Shown here: positions 1 through 11,699 of the stretch, piece by piece | Position numbering within the stretch: the stretch's first letter is position 1 | Layout of the letters: each line of letters starts with the position of its first letter | Assembly (NCBI GenBank): GCA_917880885.1 | Contig: OU862915.1 | Coordinates: 33,674,676 to 33,738,675, forward strand | From: Limnephilus marmoratus | Lineage: Eukaryota > Arthropoda > Insecta > Trichoptera > Limnephilidae | Direction of reading: 5' to 3' | DNA: 64,000 bases | Notes under the pieces: generated by a model | What the model saw: only the letters and a program-made list of their open reading frames with translations | The model's database searches: none | Told to the model about the DNA's origin: nothing | Program-made: the position numbers and the translations under genes

Positions 1-824
1 ATGTTAACTTTGAATATCCCTGAACAGCGCAGACACAGCTCGGCCGTGCGACTTGAGTAGATAGCAAATTAAAGAAGAAATTGTAAAAAGGGCCATTTAA
101 TAATTCCGACAATGCATTCAGGTCTAGTAAATGACTGATCTTTTGGGTGATTCAGCTTTTACTTAAATTATTTAAAGTAGCGTGACAGACAACCTTCCGT
201 CTTCGGGCTTGTCCGAGCACTGATCTGCTTTTGAGAAATCTGCCCTAATATATGATACGAAAATTGATGCAAACCAAATAAATCATTGGATTTTAATATA
301 TTTATTTTTTAATTGAGATTCTTAAAATACTGTTTTATTTGATGATATTTTTATTTTATTAACTAACCTGTTTTTTGGTACATTAAAACGATTCTAAAGT
401 TGACTGATTTATGCAGTTTTTTTAATAATATCACATCGTAATTTAGCTAAAAAGGCTCTTTAATTAAAAAATTTAAAAATGAAGCGGTATACGTTGAGAT
501 GTTTTCTATCTAAAAATATTTTTTTTCTTTTTTTTTCCTTTATGCATACGACAACATAAGAAAAATATTTGCAGGTCGATTGAGAATTGTTGAAAACAAC
601 TATTTTTCAAACAGTTATAAAGTATGAAAAATATTTTTTGTTAATATTTAATTATATTTCTGGGGATAGAACGTAAATGTAACTATCATTCTTTTGGTAT
701 AACTTTTTTTTTGTTTGTACGGTTATGGACGTAGGCGACTTCGAAAACGCGCAAAAATCATTGAATATTGAAAAATCTCTCGTACCATCTGAAGTCTTTA
801 TATATATAAATACCGCACAAATGA
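1..824. other. No gene recognised
   Basis: AT-rich sequence with T and A runs. I see no coding signature, splice-site pair or repeat shared with the rest of the window. Confidence 0.5.
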
Positions 825-990
825 TTTTTTTAATGAATTACCGCAGAGTCCGCTGCTGCTGGACTTCTATGAACTGCTCCCAACCTTCCGGATCCAGGAA
901 GTGAGACTATGGCATTCCCAATTGGGGTACGTTGTGAGGCTGGAGGTGTGGGGAGGAGAAGGAGATAGGGAAGTACTTGGTACTGAGTAA
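825..990 (+). repeat. Interspersed repeat A (partial)
   Basis: Core text AACTGCTCCCAACC, TGAGACTATGGCATTCC and AATTGGGGTACGTTGTGAGG, followed by a purine-rich GGGGAGGAGAAGGAGATAGG. The same family occurs at 10385, 39597, 44945 and, inverted, 37205. Confidence 0.7.
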
Positions 991-1540
991 ATTATGATAG
1001 ATTAAAAACGAACACTTTGACATGCATTCATTTCCCCATTTTCGTTGTTCACGGTCCATCCGGATATCCTGCTTGTGTGCATGCCCATCTCCACGTACCT
1101 CTGAACTTCCTCCTGTCCTCCCATACCACTTCAGCACATTTCATTACTATGTACCTACCAGCTGGTATCCATTGTAAACTAGACGTGGGCAAAATTGAAT
1201 GACCGAATTAAATGAATAAATTCAATCTTGTGACACACTCAATCTAATTCTCAATTTCAAAAGGAATTGATTCTTCATTCCTTATCTTTGGCCTTGCATC
1301 CTACGATTTTTAACGACACCATACATTTTTAATTTCCATTTATTTTACTGTTAAATTATTTCAATGAATAATGTGTTCTGTAAACGATTTAAATATTATA
1401 TTGTTTCATAGGTATTTAAATATTATTAAACGGGCCGCGCGCCGCGAAGTTTTCGACGGACGGTATTGTGAACGACTCGCCTATTACGATTGTATTCCGC
1501 TACCGCCGCGCCGCTATTCTAAAAACACCCGAACATCATA

Positions 1541-3086
1541 AGTCCATGTCCCAAAATGGCCAAAACGCGGCCGCGATTCATCCGGGTTGCCCGAGCATCT
1601 CTTTCACGCAAGGAATTAATCATTTATCCTAAACAATAGTCCTGACATTGTCCTAAGGTCCCCGCCGTCCCAGGTCCGTGTTCAATGTCCGCGTCCCAGG
1701 TACCTAGTCTGTCGAAATCGAGATTGTCCGATTCCGACAGACAGAGGAATTAAAACAAAAGTCTTTTTCACTTGTGACGTCATGGTCTTTTGTAATTCTT
1801 AGACCTAAAAATGACGTCAGGCGTCATCGTCACGTCAATGTCACGATATGTCCCAAACGCATCCCAGTCCTAGGTCCGCAGCTCGCGAGTAAATCAAGTC
1901 ACTGCTAGGTAAGACACAAAACATTAATCAAAAGTTACTAATTCATTCGTCAATGCCAGCCCTTAATCCGTCCGCGCGGTTCATTTATTCCCCCGCGCGC
2001 CAAGCCGTCAATTTCATTACGTAGTTAGTCGAAAACTTTCGACTTTGAATCTGAACATCAGCTAGAAAAGTGAGAAGCGATGCTTATCGGTTTTTTGGTA
2101 CGTACGAAAGATATTGTACCTACCTACTTTTAGACGTAGATCTTGGGTCGATATAATATGTAAATTTGCAGATATTATAAGGACAATTAGCTGTGGTTAG
2201 CTGTCATAAAATACTCATCTTAATGTTAAAATGATGTTTATATTAGATCACGTAAAATGGAACGAAATTATAAGTTTAATAAATAAAATAAAATCAATAA
2301 AATTTTAAGGGTGAAACGAAAATTTGTATAATTTTAAGATATAATTGCTAGCAATAAATACATTTTACATACGAAAAATTACGACACTAAAAAAAGACAA
2401 ACAATATAGGATTTAGCATGCGAGATAATGAGATAGAATAATCGGTCTCCTCTTTGTGTGGTGTTTCGTAGCCTATTGGTCTCCTCTTTGTGCGGTGCTT
2501 CGTAGCCTTCCCACTCATTGTGATTTTGAAAACCGATGAAACGAAAAAGCGACAATAAAAAGAGTCGGTTTTAGCGTGCGAGATAATGAGATAGAATAAT
2601 CGGTCTCCTCTTTGTGCGGTGTTCCGTAGCCTATTGGTCTCCTCTTTGTGCGGTGCTTCGTAGCCTCCCCACTTATTGTGATTTGAAAACCGATGAAACG
2701 AAAAAGCGACACTAAAAAGAGTCAAACACATTAATCTATAGGTTTTAGCCTGCGAGATAATGAGATAGAATAATCGGTCTCCTCTTTGTGCGATGCTTGG
2801 TAGCCTATCAGTCTCCTCTTTTGCGGTACTCCGTGGCCTCCCGGTCTCGTGTGCGGTGTTAGCCTCCCCATTCATTTAATTTTCAATTTTCAATTTTTTT
2901 TTTTTTTGAATTTAATTGAATTAAAGGAATGAATAAAAGAAATCAATTCAAAAGGCCATGGGAATCAGACTGAATCGATTCACTCCTGGGAATCATTCTG
3001 CCCACGTCTAATTCCTTGCGTGAAAGAGATGCTCGGGCAACCCGGATGAATCGCGGCCGCGTTTTGGCCATTTTGGGACATGGACT
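1541..3086. repeat. 1.5-kb segment bounded by perfect 78-bp inverted repeats
   Basis: Positions 1541-1618 and 3009-3086 are exact inverted copies, starting AGTCCATGTCCCAAAATGGC. The interior has no transposase and holds a three-unit tandem repeat at its right side. Outside the left arm, TAGACGTGGGCA (about 1179) is mirrored just inside the right arm (2999-3010), so a larger nested inverted structure is possible. Confidence 0.7.
2408..2872 (+). repeat. Three-unit tandem repeat, units of about 158-174 bp
   Basis: The landmark GAGATAATGAGATAGAATAA occurs at 2422, 2580 and 2754. Each unit also has GGTCTCCTCTTTGTG twice, GATGAAACGAAAAAGCGACA and CACTAAAAAGAGTC-type text; the third unit is incomplete. 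Single related units lie at 9105-9240 and 39218-39385. A 162-codon open frame on the minus strand is a by-product of the repetition. Confidence 0.8.
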
Positions 3087-3787
3087 AGATTGTAAACCAT
3101 GGACTCTGGACTCCGGTGGGGCTATCGACCCCACCCAGAACCAGTGTTCCCGTTTTGTTTTGAACCTGAACAATAGGTAAACATGACAAAGCAAGTGCAG
3201 TTGCTGTTGTTTTGGGACATTTTTGGTTGCAGTCCGATAGATAAACCTAAAAGGGCAAGTTTCAACAGGATAATTATTGTGGAGAAAGACACAGGTTGAA
3301 AACCTGCGCAAGAAATATTGTGCATTTTCATTGTGTGATACCCGTATCTATTCCAAATTTGATTTCTTAGTTTTTAGTGCTGCGGATTCAACTATACCTT
3401 TATAGACCTACATAATAACATATTCACAGTACCAATGTTGTCGGAAGTGTGAATTTGTAGTTTTGCTTGTAGAGCTGTTTAAAGTTTGGTTTCTGCATTT
3501 TTACTGTTTTTGAAATCAGGAAATATAATATTGTTTTGAAATTTGTCATTTCATTTCCTTTCATTCAAAATTCCTAAAATACAGACTAATCAACAAAATA
3601 AACTAACAGAACGATTTTCTATAATAATAAGGTACCTACTTTTTGGTCGCAATCCATCAGTTTATTTAAACTCTCGACTCTGTGCAGAAAAAGGTGTTTC
3701 GTTTGATAGATTCTCCTATCTTAACAAATGGATTACAATCTTAAGAGCACAGTTGAATGCTGTTCTTGATCTACCGGTATTTTCATG

Positions 3788-3975
3788 GAAGATGCTTCGA
3801 GGAACTAGCGTCATTGATTTCTTTGGCACCGGTGTACAGTCGGGAAACACACCAAACGCGCGGCCAACATTTGTACCCAGTTGACATTTATCACATGAGA
3901 ACGGGTCATTACTACGACTCGTTTTTTAGTTCAAGAGCTCGGCTGGTGGAAAGATTTGCCAGTCTCTGTGTTTCC
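3788..3975 (+). repeat. Dispersed repeat shared with 38028-38215
   Basis: Both loci contain GGAAGATGCTYCGAGGAACT, CCAAACGCG-, GAGAACGGGTC, TACGACTCGTT and TTCAA-GCTCGGCTG in the same order. No coding function was recognised. Confidence 0.65.
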
Positions 3976-4029
3976 TCGTCCCTACAACATAGGTCTCTTC
4001 AAGATTCAGGTTCACTCTTTCCTTTCCAC

Positions 4030-4090
4030 AAAAAAACAATCCCCAAAGATGACATAGGCCCTGAAGGAAATCATTTTCCTCAGGACCTCA
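4030..4090 (-). repeat. Fragment of interspersed repeat B
   Basis: CCCCAAAGATGACATAGGCC then CTGAAGGAAATCATTTTCC is the reverse complement of the 5' hairpin part of repeat B (compare 24600-24660). Confidence 0.6.
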
Positions 4091-4204
4091 ACAAATGGAC
4101 AATATCAGTGGCTTACACACAGCGTCCGGAAACTCCGTTGTCTCAAATTTGTCGTCTGTATAATACTATTGAATGTGACAATATATCTATGCAAATAGTC
4201 TCGC

Positions 4205-4670
4205 GTAGGTACTTAAGATGAAGTCATAGTAAATAATGCAAAATCATATGTTTTTGTTTTGAAAATTTGATCGCTTAGAAGTATTGTTGATGCTTCAATT
4301 AAATACTGCGTGTAGAACATACCTTGGCCCTTAAAAATATCGATCATTTTTTTTATAAGTTTTTTTAATAAGCCTATAAAAAAATAAAGTATGAGGTCTA
4401 AAAAACACACTTTCAAATCCAAATTCTCCTATTTATAAACCCCTTTTCGGATATGGTTTTATTGTGTAATGTGGCAAATTCAGTTTATTTTATAATAATC
4501 GCAAAAAAAGTTGATATTTACACTCAATTTTCCCAAAATAAAATAAAATATGCATTTTTCGCGTTGATATTTTACAATACGGCCGCTAGTCGACGAATTC
4601 GGTTATTCAAAGTGACCCCTATGGCGTCCACCGAAGAACTCCTGTCCACGGCACAGTAGTGAACTAGTGG
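4205..4670 (+). repeat. Dispersed repeat, inverted copy at 18085-18530
   Basis: Shared landmarks in order: TTTTTGTTTTGAAAATTT, CGCTTAGAAGTA, AATACTGCGTGTA, TTTTCGGATATGGTTTTA, ATAATCGCAAAA and, at the right end, AGTCGA-GAATT-GG and TTCAAAGT then GCCGTCCACC-like text. The copies are clearly diverged. This explains a cluster of restriction-site-like words near 4580-4670. Confidence 0.75.
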
Positions 4671-5589
4671 ATCGCCTTAAAGCAAATTAGCGAGCTACTA
4701 ACATGTCATGTCATGAAGAATATTCATATTTTAACTAGAATGTGAATGGTTGTTATATATTTTATTTATTATTCTCTTTTCGTATCATGCTTTAATATTC
4801 ATGTTTTATTATTTTTAACATCTTATACGCAGAGAAAAAATCATAAACTATGCATTCTGTGAACATTTTAAAGTGGATTATTAACTTTTATGCTCTTTAC
4901 ATTGTTTATCTTATAACTTTTACGTATTAATATTCTGTAAATGTTCCTAAACAATAAATAAACCTTTAAATTTGATGAATTGTTCACATTCTGTCTATCC
5001 GTTTTTAGAGATCTTGGTTTAACGCTGTTTTATGCATCTAATAATGTAAACAATAAAAGAATGTAAACAATGAAGCCTGTAAACAAACATTCTTAACTTT
5101 CTCACTTTTACAACAACATAATACCTATAATTAATTCCTGCAAATGTGTAAATTACGCTTTTATAATGTCGTAAACGACCGTACTGATTAAAAAACACAA
5201 ACATGTCGTGCGAGCTGCATTACGTTAGTAAGCGCAGTTTGTATCGGCTTTTAATTAATTAAATCGCAGGCACACCTGTGTTCGGGCTCAAGTGCACACA
5301 TCGACAATACCGTGCTGCCTGTATTGCCAAGTACAAATAACACAGTAGTGTTTGTTGATTCCTCTTTTTGGTAACGACGTTAACACATCGTTAACCCGAT
5401 AAGCGCAGGCAAGTTTGAAATATTTGACATGCACGTTTTTTCAAAGGGTGGTATTACGTTTTACCGACGTGACAAATTGCTTTTTTACGATTTTCAGAAC
5501 AAAGAAAGGACTTGTAAAAAAATTGCACTTTAACGGAATAATTAAATGAAATTCACAATTTTTACGGTAAACACAATTATTAGTCTTTA

Positions 5590-5960
5590 TTTGGGGTAGG
5601 TAAAATCAATTTGCTTGCAAGTAGTATGACACGGTTCAATAATAGTAAGGCAGTACAATAAACTTTAACAATACTCATTGGGTTCACTCCTAAAGGTATT
5701 CTATTGCCCCTTCAACCGCTCGTTTTACCTTTTAACAAAAAGGTTACGAGTCTATTCACTCTGGGTAAGCTGAAAGTATTCCAGTCCTGAAGAAGATGAG
5801 CGGTTAGAACCGGAAGGCAAAAATAAACTCTAGAGTTAAAACATCATATATCGGTCTGAGCATCGGAAAATCTAAGCAATAGCATCCATCGCCCCTAATT
5901 CTAATAAGACACAAACCGATGCGAGAATGAGAAGGTATTCTGGATTGAATAACAATGTAC
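5590..5960 (+). repeat. Diverged dispersed repeat, copy at 51110-51575
   Basis: Shared order: CAATTTGC(TTG)CAAGTA, AAACTTTAACAATA, GGGTTCACT, TTGTTCGTTTTA-like text, CACTCTG, CAGTCCTG, TATATCGGTC and GCGATGCGGGAATGAGAA-like text. Substitutions are heavy, so this is an old family. Confidence 0.6.
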
Positions 5961-6486
5961 GCTAGAAAATAATAGAATTTTTATATTAACGTCCTTTAGA
6001 TCTCCATAATATTGTGAATTTTTCAATCCATCCCGCTTAGATAGCATGAAATTACTTTGGGTGTACGGTAATTTTTTTAAAAGTTTTGTTAAGTAATGTA
6101 ATGGTGTACGCCGTACGGTCTCTTGGAGATCTCTAAAAGTCTGTAGTTGGTCGTAAATCGAGCTTCTCGTTTGACTTCTTTCGTCTTCCAAAACAAGGGG
6201 TAGATCGCGCAGTAATGATAGAGGTTGTACTCGGAGTGTAATTGAAATTTTAGTGTCAAATTACTGGTATACTGATTTATTGCGTATTGGTGGAATGATT
6301 TTAAATGCCGACTCTAAGGGCTCTTTCAATTTAGACGTTTCGTGTCGGACCGCTGCCGCACGTTTGCCGTGCCGCTGGTTATAAGTTATAACCCGCTGCC
6401 GTGCCGCTGCAGTACGGTAGCAGTCCGATGCCAAACTTCGAAATTGAAAACGTATCTGACTGCCGTGCAATACAAACTAGTGATGT

Positions 6487-6714
6487 TTAGACGTGGGTCG
6501 TTTGATGTTTTAAATTCATTTGACAGCAGTTTTTTTCACCAGTAGTTTTATTTTTAAAATCCTCTATAAAATTTTCACAGATACCTTCCCAAGCATTTTT
6601 TGTTTCCGTGCGATTACTGTGTTTGTCGCTTTTGGAGTTCCATATAGCCGGACGTATTTCAATTTCACTTATAAATTCTTCCACGTTTATTTCATCCATT
6701 TTAAGCAAATTCAT
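6487..6714 (-). pseudogene. MADF-domain remnant of the Harbinger-derived element
   Basis: The minus-strand frame of 75 codons starts MNLLKMDEINVEEFIS and continues EIEIRPAIWNSKSDKHSN, RTETKNAWEGICENFIEDF. The spacing F-x-EI-RPAIW...S-x-x-Y/H-x-N-x...AW matches the first half of a MADF domain, the DNA-binding partner protein of PIF/Harbinger transposons. The domain is cut short after helix 2 (FKNKTTGEKN), and the C-terminal residues are not MADF-like. It lies in the left half of an element with Harbinger termini, which independently supports the call. Confidence 0.65.
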
Positions 6715-6843
6715 TTATAAATCCTCCCTGTTTATAATTTTAAGCAAACAATAAACATGAAAATTCGATGGAATTAGCTCTCACGTCTTGTCACCGCACT
6801 ATTCAACAGCGAAATGAACACGTTGAGCTTGCGACGTTGCCGT

Positions 6844-7593
6844 CAGTGTTGCCAACAGTTATACCTGCTTTCCACCAGATTCACCCTTTAAATCCACCAG
6901 AAAACCACTAAAAATATAGTACTACACTCACACCGGCTAAATTTTCCACTAAAATAAAGTTTAATGAAAGAAAATAAGTTAAGAAATTTTTAGTTTCCTT
7001 TATTATTACATAAATAATAATTAGTAACCAACATACCATTTGTAAGTAAATCAACATAAAAATTATTCAATATCGACTAACTCTAAATTAAGTCGTCTTC
7101 TTCAGACGAATCATTTTTTCCTGCACCATAATCGTCGGTTTCAGATTGATATGACTCTTTGGTACCGATTTAATTTACAACGGCGGAATTTCATAATCAT
7201 TGCAGCATTTACCTTCCAACCTCAAACCACAGCTTACTTCTCAATATAGCAGTTAAAAGATTGAACTTCATTCTATTCCCCTATTTGTTTTTTATTATAT
7301 TCATACTACTAAATAGTCTCTCAACATCCCCATCTTGATCATTTTAGTAGATCAGTGTTGCCTACACAGTAAACGTAAATTCTATTTGAAATTTAAAAAA
7401 GTAGAACAAAGAAGTATGTATAAGATTTAACATATAAGTGGCTTAGTGGCTGAGTGATTGTAGTTTTAGTTATGAAACAAAAATTTTCAAAACCGCTAAA
7501 AAATCCACCAGCCACTAAACGAAATATTTCACCACTAAATGAGGTATGAAAACCACCAGTTTTAGTGGAAAATCCACTAAGATGGCAACACTG
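6844..7593. mobile_element. hAT-type non-autonomous element nested in the Harbinger element
   Basis: Termini CAGTGTTGCCAAC and, inverted, CAGTGTTGCCATC are hAT-style. The octamer GTTGCCGT flanks it exactly on both sides (6836-6843, 7594-7601), the 8-bp duplication diagnostic of hAT insertion. Subterminal CCACTAAA / TTTAGTGG motifs recur near both ends, as expected of transposase binding sites. There is no coding capacity. Confidence 0.9.
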
Positions 7594-7755
7594 GTTGCCG
7601 TCCTGTCGTCGAGTGTTCTCGGTACCGACGCCGCACTGTTGCCGCTTCGTGCACTTTGTATGAAAACAAATGACCGTCCTTGCGCCATACGACAAACGCA
7701 CCGCTTCGGCACTGCAGCGGTCCGACACGAAACGTCTAAATTGAAGGCGCCCTAA

Positions 7756-9104
7756 GGCTTTTTAGAAATGGAATGACGAGATTTTGCAAGGAATTGAAGA
7801 CAATAGTTTCCAAATGATTTATACTTTTTGCTTCTTATGAAAGCTTAGACAAAATGATACAAATACAATTTTGTTTGTCTGAAAATGAAGATAAACTGTA
7901 AAATAGACGTTAAATTGAAATTAAAAGAATCCACAGTACACTGAATAAATTCCTCTTACTTATACACGGTGTCCGGCAAATAGTAAGCCGTTAGCTGGTG
8001 AATTTATATCGCACAGAGAAACCAAAAACTTTTTTTTCAGGTTCTAAAAATATATCTCAAAATTGAGAGCATTTTAAAAAACCTTTTTCCTTTTATTTAC
8101 GGCAACTAAAGTATTAAAAAAGATAGTGAACAACTGTTATCAACCCCCTAGTGACCGATTTTTTAAAATTTAACTTAAAAAACTTCGGAATCGATTTACT
8201 CGAAAACGAGAGATAAAATTCAATAAAGTCATAGGAGTCTCTCCTATTACCTCACTGGAGACCGGAGACGGTCAAATGATTTCCATAAATTTGAATAAAT
8301 TTTCGTATTTTACACATCTTTTCTTTTTTTTATCCTCTGTATTGTTATTTTATCTAGGAAATATTTAATTTATTTCATAGCACTGCCCCTACATACATTC
8401 TGGAATAAACTATTATTATACCACATTGTACCACCAAATCGACTTCAAGTGTGATGTAGATTCACCAGTTTCCCTCACACCACTAGTTTTTCGGCATTTT
8501 TTATTCGTCGTAATGTAAAGAGTGTCGAATGATTCTTCTATAAAAGCCGTATCCACAAAGACTCCTGTTTTTTTACTCCAGACCAAAGCGTAATAAAATA
8601 TACTTTATTCAACCTACGACCTTTTGTACGTCATCCGTTACAATCTTATCCGACGTATTTACTCTACGTAGTTTTTTGTCAGCTTTTTCCTTGTCCCATT
8701 TCACTAAATTTCCATATTACCCGGGTATGATGATTGATGGTCCAGAAGTAATGTTCTTACATTATGTAATATGTGATGTCATACATCTGGTTGCGTACAC
8801 TCCTGTTATTTTATTAAAGGCGTGTAATTACGCCGCGGACAATCGTGTTGTTTTATCATTTATAATCATTATTATCATTTACATACTTGGAAATCACATT
8901 CAATACAGGTATTATTTGTGTCTTTTTAATAATATTCATCGACTATGATTCCTAGATCTTAGATTGTCCGGATGACTCGAGTATTACGAATAGCAAAATT
9001 GGTTAAAAGTTACTACTTAATCGCTTCAAGATTTTTTATCGAATGCGAATGATTTGAATTTAAATCGTTGCTTTTTGAAATGAAAACTTCTTTAACGCAG
9101 TTGT
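7756..9104. other. No gene recognised
   Basis: A single TACACGGTGTCCGGCAAATA near 7967 resembles the end of a TACAGGGTG-type element, with no partner found. The rest is AT-rich and unassigned. Confidence 0.45.
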
Positions 9105-9240
9105 GATTTGAAATTTGGTGAAACGAAAAATAGCGACACTAAAAAGAGACAAACATCCACATCTGTAGATTTAGCCTGCGAGAGAATGAGATAATATAAT
9201 CGGTTTCCTCTGTGTGCGGTGCTTTTTAGCCTCTCCACTC
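9105..9240 (+). repeat. Solo copy of the 2.4-kb tandem repeat unit
   Basis: Shares GAAACGAAAAATAGCGACAC, TTTAGCCTGCGAGAGAATGA and GGTGCTTTTTAGCCTCTCC with the array at 2408-2872 in the same orientation. Confidence 0.7.
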
Positions 9241-9311
9241 TTGCCTAATTTAGTTTTCTGAAGGTTTCACTTATACCGCACGTGAACTACACACTTGTAT
9301 TTTTTTTATAT

Positions 9312-9795
9312 TAGCTCCACGCAGAAGATCATCTTGAAGAGGGTTTTTTTAGAAAAGGAAAGAAACGAAGGTCTGGGTATGAAAAAGATATGAGGAATCC
9401 CTCCCACTGCGGTGCATGGTGATGTGTCTGCTGAAGAGGTCAAAGGGTCTCCATCAACCAGTCTCTCCCGAAGCGGCCCGCCACGCAGTAAATGGGCAAA
9501 CGCACGTGTCGCCAAGACCTAGACAAACCTCATGAACCTCAGGAAAAAAGATATGAGGGATCTCTACCTCTGTGGTGCATGGCGATTTGTCTGCTGGAGA
9601 GCTCAGAAGGTCCCCCTCAACCAGTCTTTCCCTATCCGAACCGCCACGCAGTAGTAGGGCAAACGCACTTGCCGCCAAGATCTAGACAAACCTCATGAAC
9701 CTGGGCAACCCTAACAAGTCATAAACGTAACGAACCACTTGAGATAACCTATGCAGGGTTGTTGGTTATCCAATAAATGGTTCCCGCCTCCCAAA
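9312..9795 (+). repeat. Interspersed repeat B with internal duplication
   Basis: It starts AGCTCCACGCAGAAG and ends ACGTAACGAACCACTTGAGA then GGTTATCCAATAAATGGTTC. A block of about 155 bp (from AAAAGATATGAGG to ACCTAGACAAACCTCATGAACCT) occurs twice (about 9385-9540 and 9546-9700). Copies of B are at 17020, 18970, 24585, 28985, 43390 (inverted) and 50615. Confidence 0.75.
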
Positions 9796-10384
9796 TTTGT
9801 TATACAATTTTAAACTCATTTCTATGGTGCTTTTTTTAATTACAGGCAGCAATTCACTTTACTTTTACAACTTAAACTATATTAATTACACATTCGCGGA
9901 TTTATATAGGAATCATAAACAACCCTGGCGTCTCGGTAGCTGTTCCGCACGCCTCCGCGGCGTTTCTCTGCCAATTAACCTCCGACACCGTCACTGCTCG
10001 CTGCTCTGTATCTGACGGCAGTTGCTTGGAGCCGGAGATCAATGGGACTGATTGATTTATTGTGGTCGTCTGATGCTGCGAATAATTACTGCGAAGGTCG
10101 CGCGTCGGACTTTCTGGGCCATCTTGTTTGCCGGAGGATGCACTGTGCGGTCAAGAACCTTTATTTATTAACTAGCACAGACCTGCGCAAATACACGAGA
10201 TAGTCTGAATTCTAGACAATTCATTTCCAATTTTGAAAATTAAATTAAATTAGTTTATTAATTTTTAACCTCAAATTGTAATATTTAATTAAATGAAGAT
10301 AATGTTAGCGAAACACAATCAAAAATCTGAAAACAGAAAGAAAAAAAAATACGGTCCGTCTGGGACACGAACCCAGAACCTACG

Positions 10385-10640
10385 CCTTTCCATACATGAA
10401 TACTGCACAAGAGTCCCAACTGCTCCCGTCTGGAGCCAGTGAGACCATGGCATCCCCAATTGGGGTATGTTGTGAGGCTGAAGGCAGTGGGGAGGGGAAG
10501 GATACAGGGAAGAGGAAGGTGTGGAAGTATCTGGTATTCAGATATGTTCACCAAACATGGCTAAAGCCATTTCAAGCAGCGTTTCAATTCTAAATGGTGT
10601 TCTTACACCAGGGCGATACTGAGAGTACCTTCCACTCTGG
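10385..10640 (+). repeat. Interspersed repeat A
   Basis: GAATACTGCACAAGAGTCCC, GTCTGGAGCCAGTGAGACC, ATTGGGGTATGTTGTGAGGC, then AAGCCATTTCAAGCA and GATACTGAGAGTACCTTCCA. Confidence 0.75.
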
Positions 10641-10712
10641 AACGTGCCGCAAATATACTATTTTAAATGAATAAATTGTGAAATAACACAAATTAATTAA
10701 ATAAAATTTAAT

Positions 10713-10783
10713 TGCCACGCAGGGATTCGATCCCGCAACCTTCGGATTGCGAGTCAAATCAACTGAGCTATCATACTTCGACT
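10713..10783 (-). repeat. tRNA-related SINE head (not a functional tRNA)
   Basis: The minus strand has an A-box-like ATAGCTCAGTTGATTTGA and a B-box-like GGATCGAATCC at tRNA spacing, with GACTCGCAATCCGAAGG as a degenerate anticodon arm. The 5' and 3' ends do not pair as an acceptor stem and the T stem has a bulge. This is therefore a tRNA-derived promoter of a SINE, adjacent to repeat A. Confidence 0.6.
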
Positions 10784-11333
10784 AAGAACTACCAACATTA
10801 ACTTCATTTTCTTAACGCATATTGCTATCTTTATGTGTGATTGCAAGATTCAAATCCGAACAAGTGTGACCGACTTTTAAAAAAATATAATATGCACAAT
10901 TTTTTTTAATATAACGAAAAAAATTACAATACATATTATATAATATGCACAACAGACAGAGGGTTAAAAACATAACAAAGTACAAAGAATAAAAGCCAAC
11001 CAAATAACAATGATGTACAACAAAAAAATGTAAGAATGAAACAACAATTATGCAAAACAACAAAAAAAGTTACAATAAAGTTTTAGCGAAGTGAAAACAA
11101 AAATTTCAAGAAATTTTGTAAGGTTCTGAGAGTTATCGTCAAATGTCCTGTATCCAGGCCACTACAGTGGAAGGTATATATATAGTCGACACGTTCACAC
11201 AGGAGTTTGGGAGAACTTTAAACTCTTTGGAAAGGAATATGGATGGTTTTTTTAGTAGACAAGAATAGGAAATAACAAGAACACATTGAGAAGAACTCGT
11301 AAACAAGTTTGTTTTAAACATAAATTAAATGAA

Positions 11334-11640
11334 ATTCCACTCAGTAGTTCCAAACTAACAAATGAGGAGGTTCTCCAAAGAATCGAAGGAGGAAGGCACC
11401 TGCTCAGGACCTTGTCCGAAAGGCGTTCAAGATGGATCGGCCTCTTGCATGCCATAATGGAGGGTACGACCGAGGGGACGCCCACGCCGAGAGTACCCGG
11501 AGAACCTGCTGGTGGACGTGCGCTGCTCATCATATGCAGACTTCAAAAGGGCCGCACAAGACAGGGAAGAATGGAAGAGAAGAATAGAGGAAATTGCTGC
11601 AAACCAAACCCAGAATTGAAACCAGAGAGAGAGAGAGTCC
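11334..11640 (+). pseudogene. LINE reverse transcriptase C-terminal fragment, frameshifted
   Basis: The first frame reads TNEEVLQRIEGGRHLLRTL then RRSRWIGLLHAIMEG. A second frame from about 11470 reads GRPRREYPENLL, SSYADFKRAAQDREEWKRR and IEEIAANQ before a stop. Order and motifs match the C-terminal domain of LINE elements, with a frameshift near 11455-11470. A GAGAGAGAG microsatellite follows at about 11625. Confidence 0.7.
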
Positions 11641-11699
11641 CAAACTCCATTTTAGCGAACGTTGCGAGGGTTTAGCTATGTGAGGAGGTTGATAGGAAG

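Larger units (their letters stand above)
6318..7752. mobile_element. PIF/Harbinger-derived element with TAA target duplication
   Basis: Ends GGGCTCTTTCAATTTAGACG and (reverse complement) GGGCGCCTTCAATTTAGACG continue as TTTCGTGTCGGACCGCTGC on both sides, giving terminal inverted repeats of about 38 bp with few mismatches. TAA flanks both ends (6315-6317, 7753-7755), the TWA target duplication of this superfamily. A MADF remnant inside supports the assignment. The transposase is absent. Without the nested hAT element the element is about 680 bp. Confidence 0.85.

Noticed and set aside
2408..2872. CRISPR-like array
   Set aside because: Units are contiguous 158-174-bp tandem repeats without spacer structure in a eukaryotic genome.
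2387..2875. 162-codon minus-strand open frame
   Set aside because: It runs through the tandem repeat array and repeats itself; the frame is open by periodicity, with no protein signature.
4576..4675. Cluster of cloning-site-like words (CGGCCGC, GTCGAC, GAATTC, ACTAGT) suggesting vector contamination
   Set aside because: The inverted copy of this repeat at 18085-18530 continues through the same stretch with diverged but matching text (GGGCCGGCAGTCGAAGAATT on its minus strand), so the words are part of an old genomic repeat.
5780..5830. Hammerhead-like CCTGAAGAAGATGAG near 5786
   Set aside because: No GAAA box or closing stem follows at a workable distance.
10713..10783. Possible tRNA gene on the minus strand
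   Set aside because: A and B boxes are present, but the acceptor ends do not pair and the T stem is bulged; better explained as a tRNA-derived SINE.
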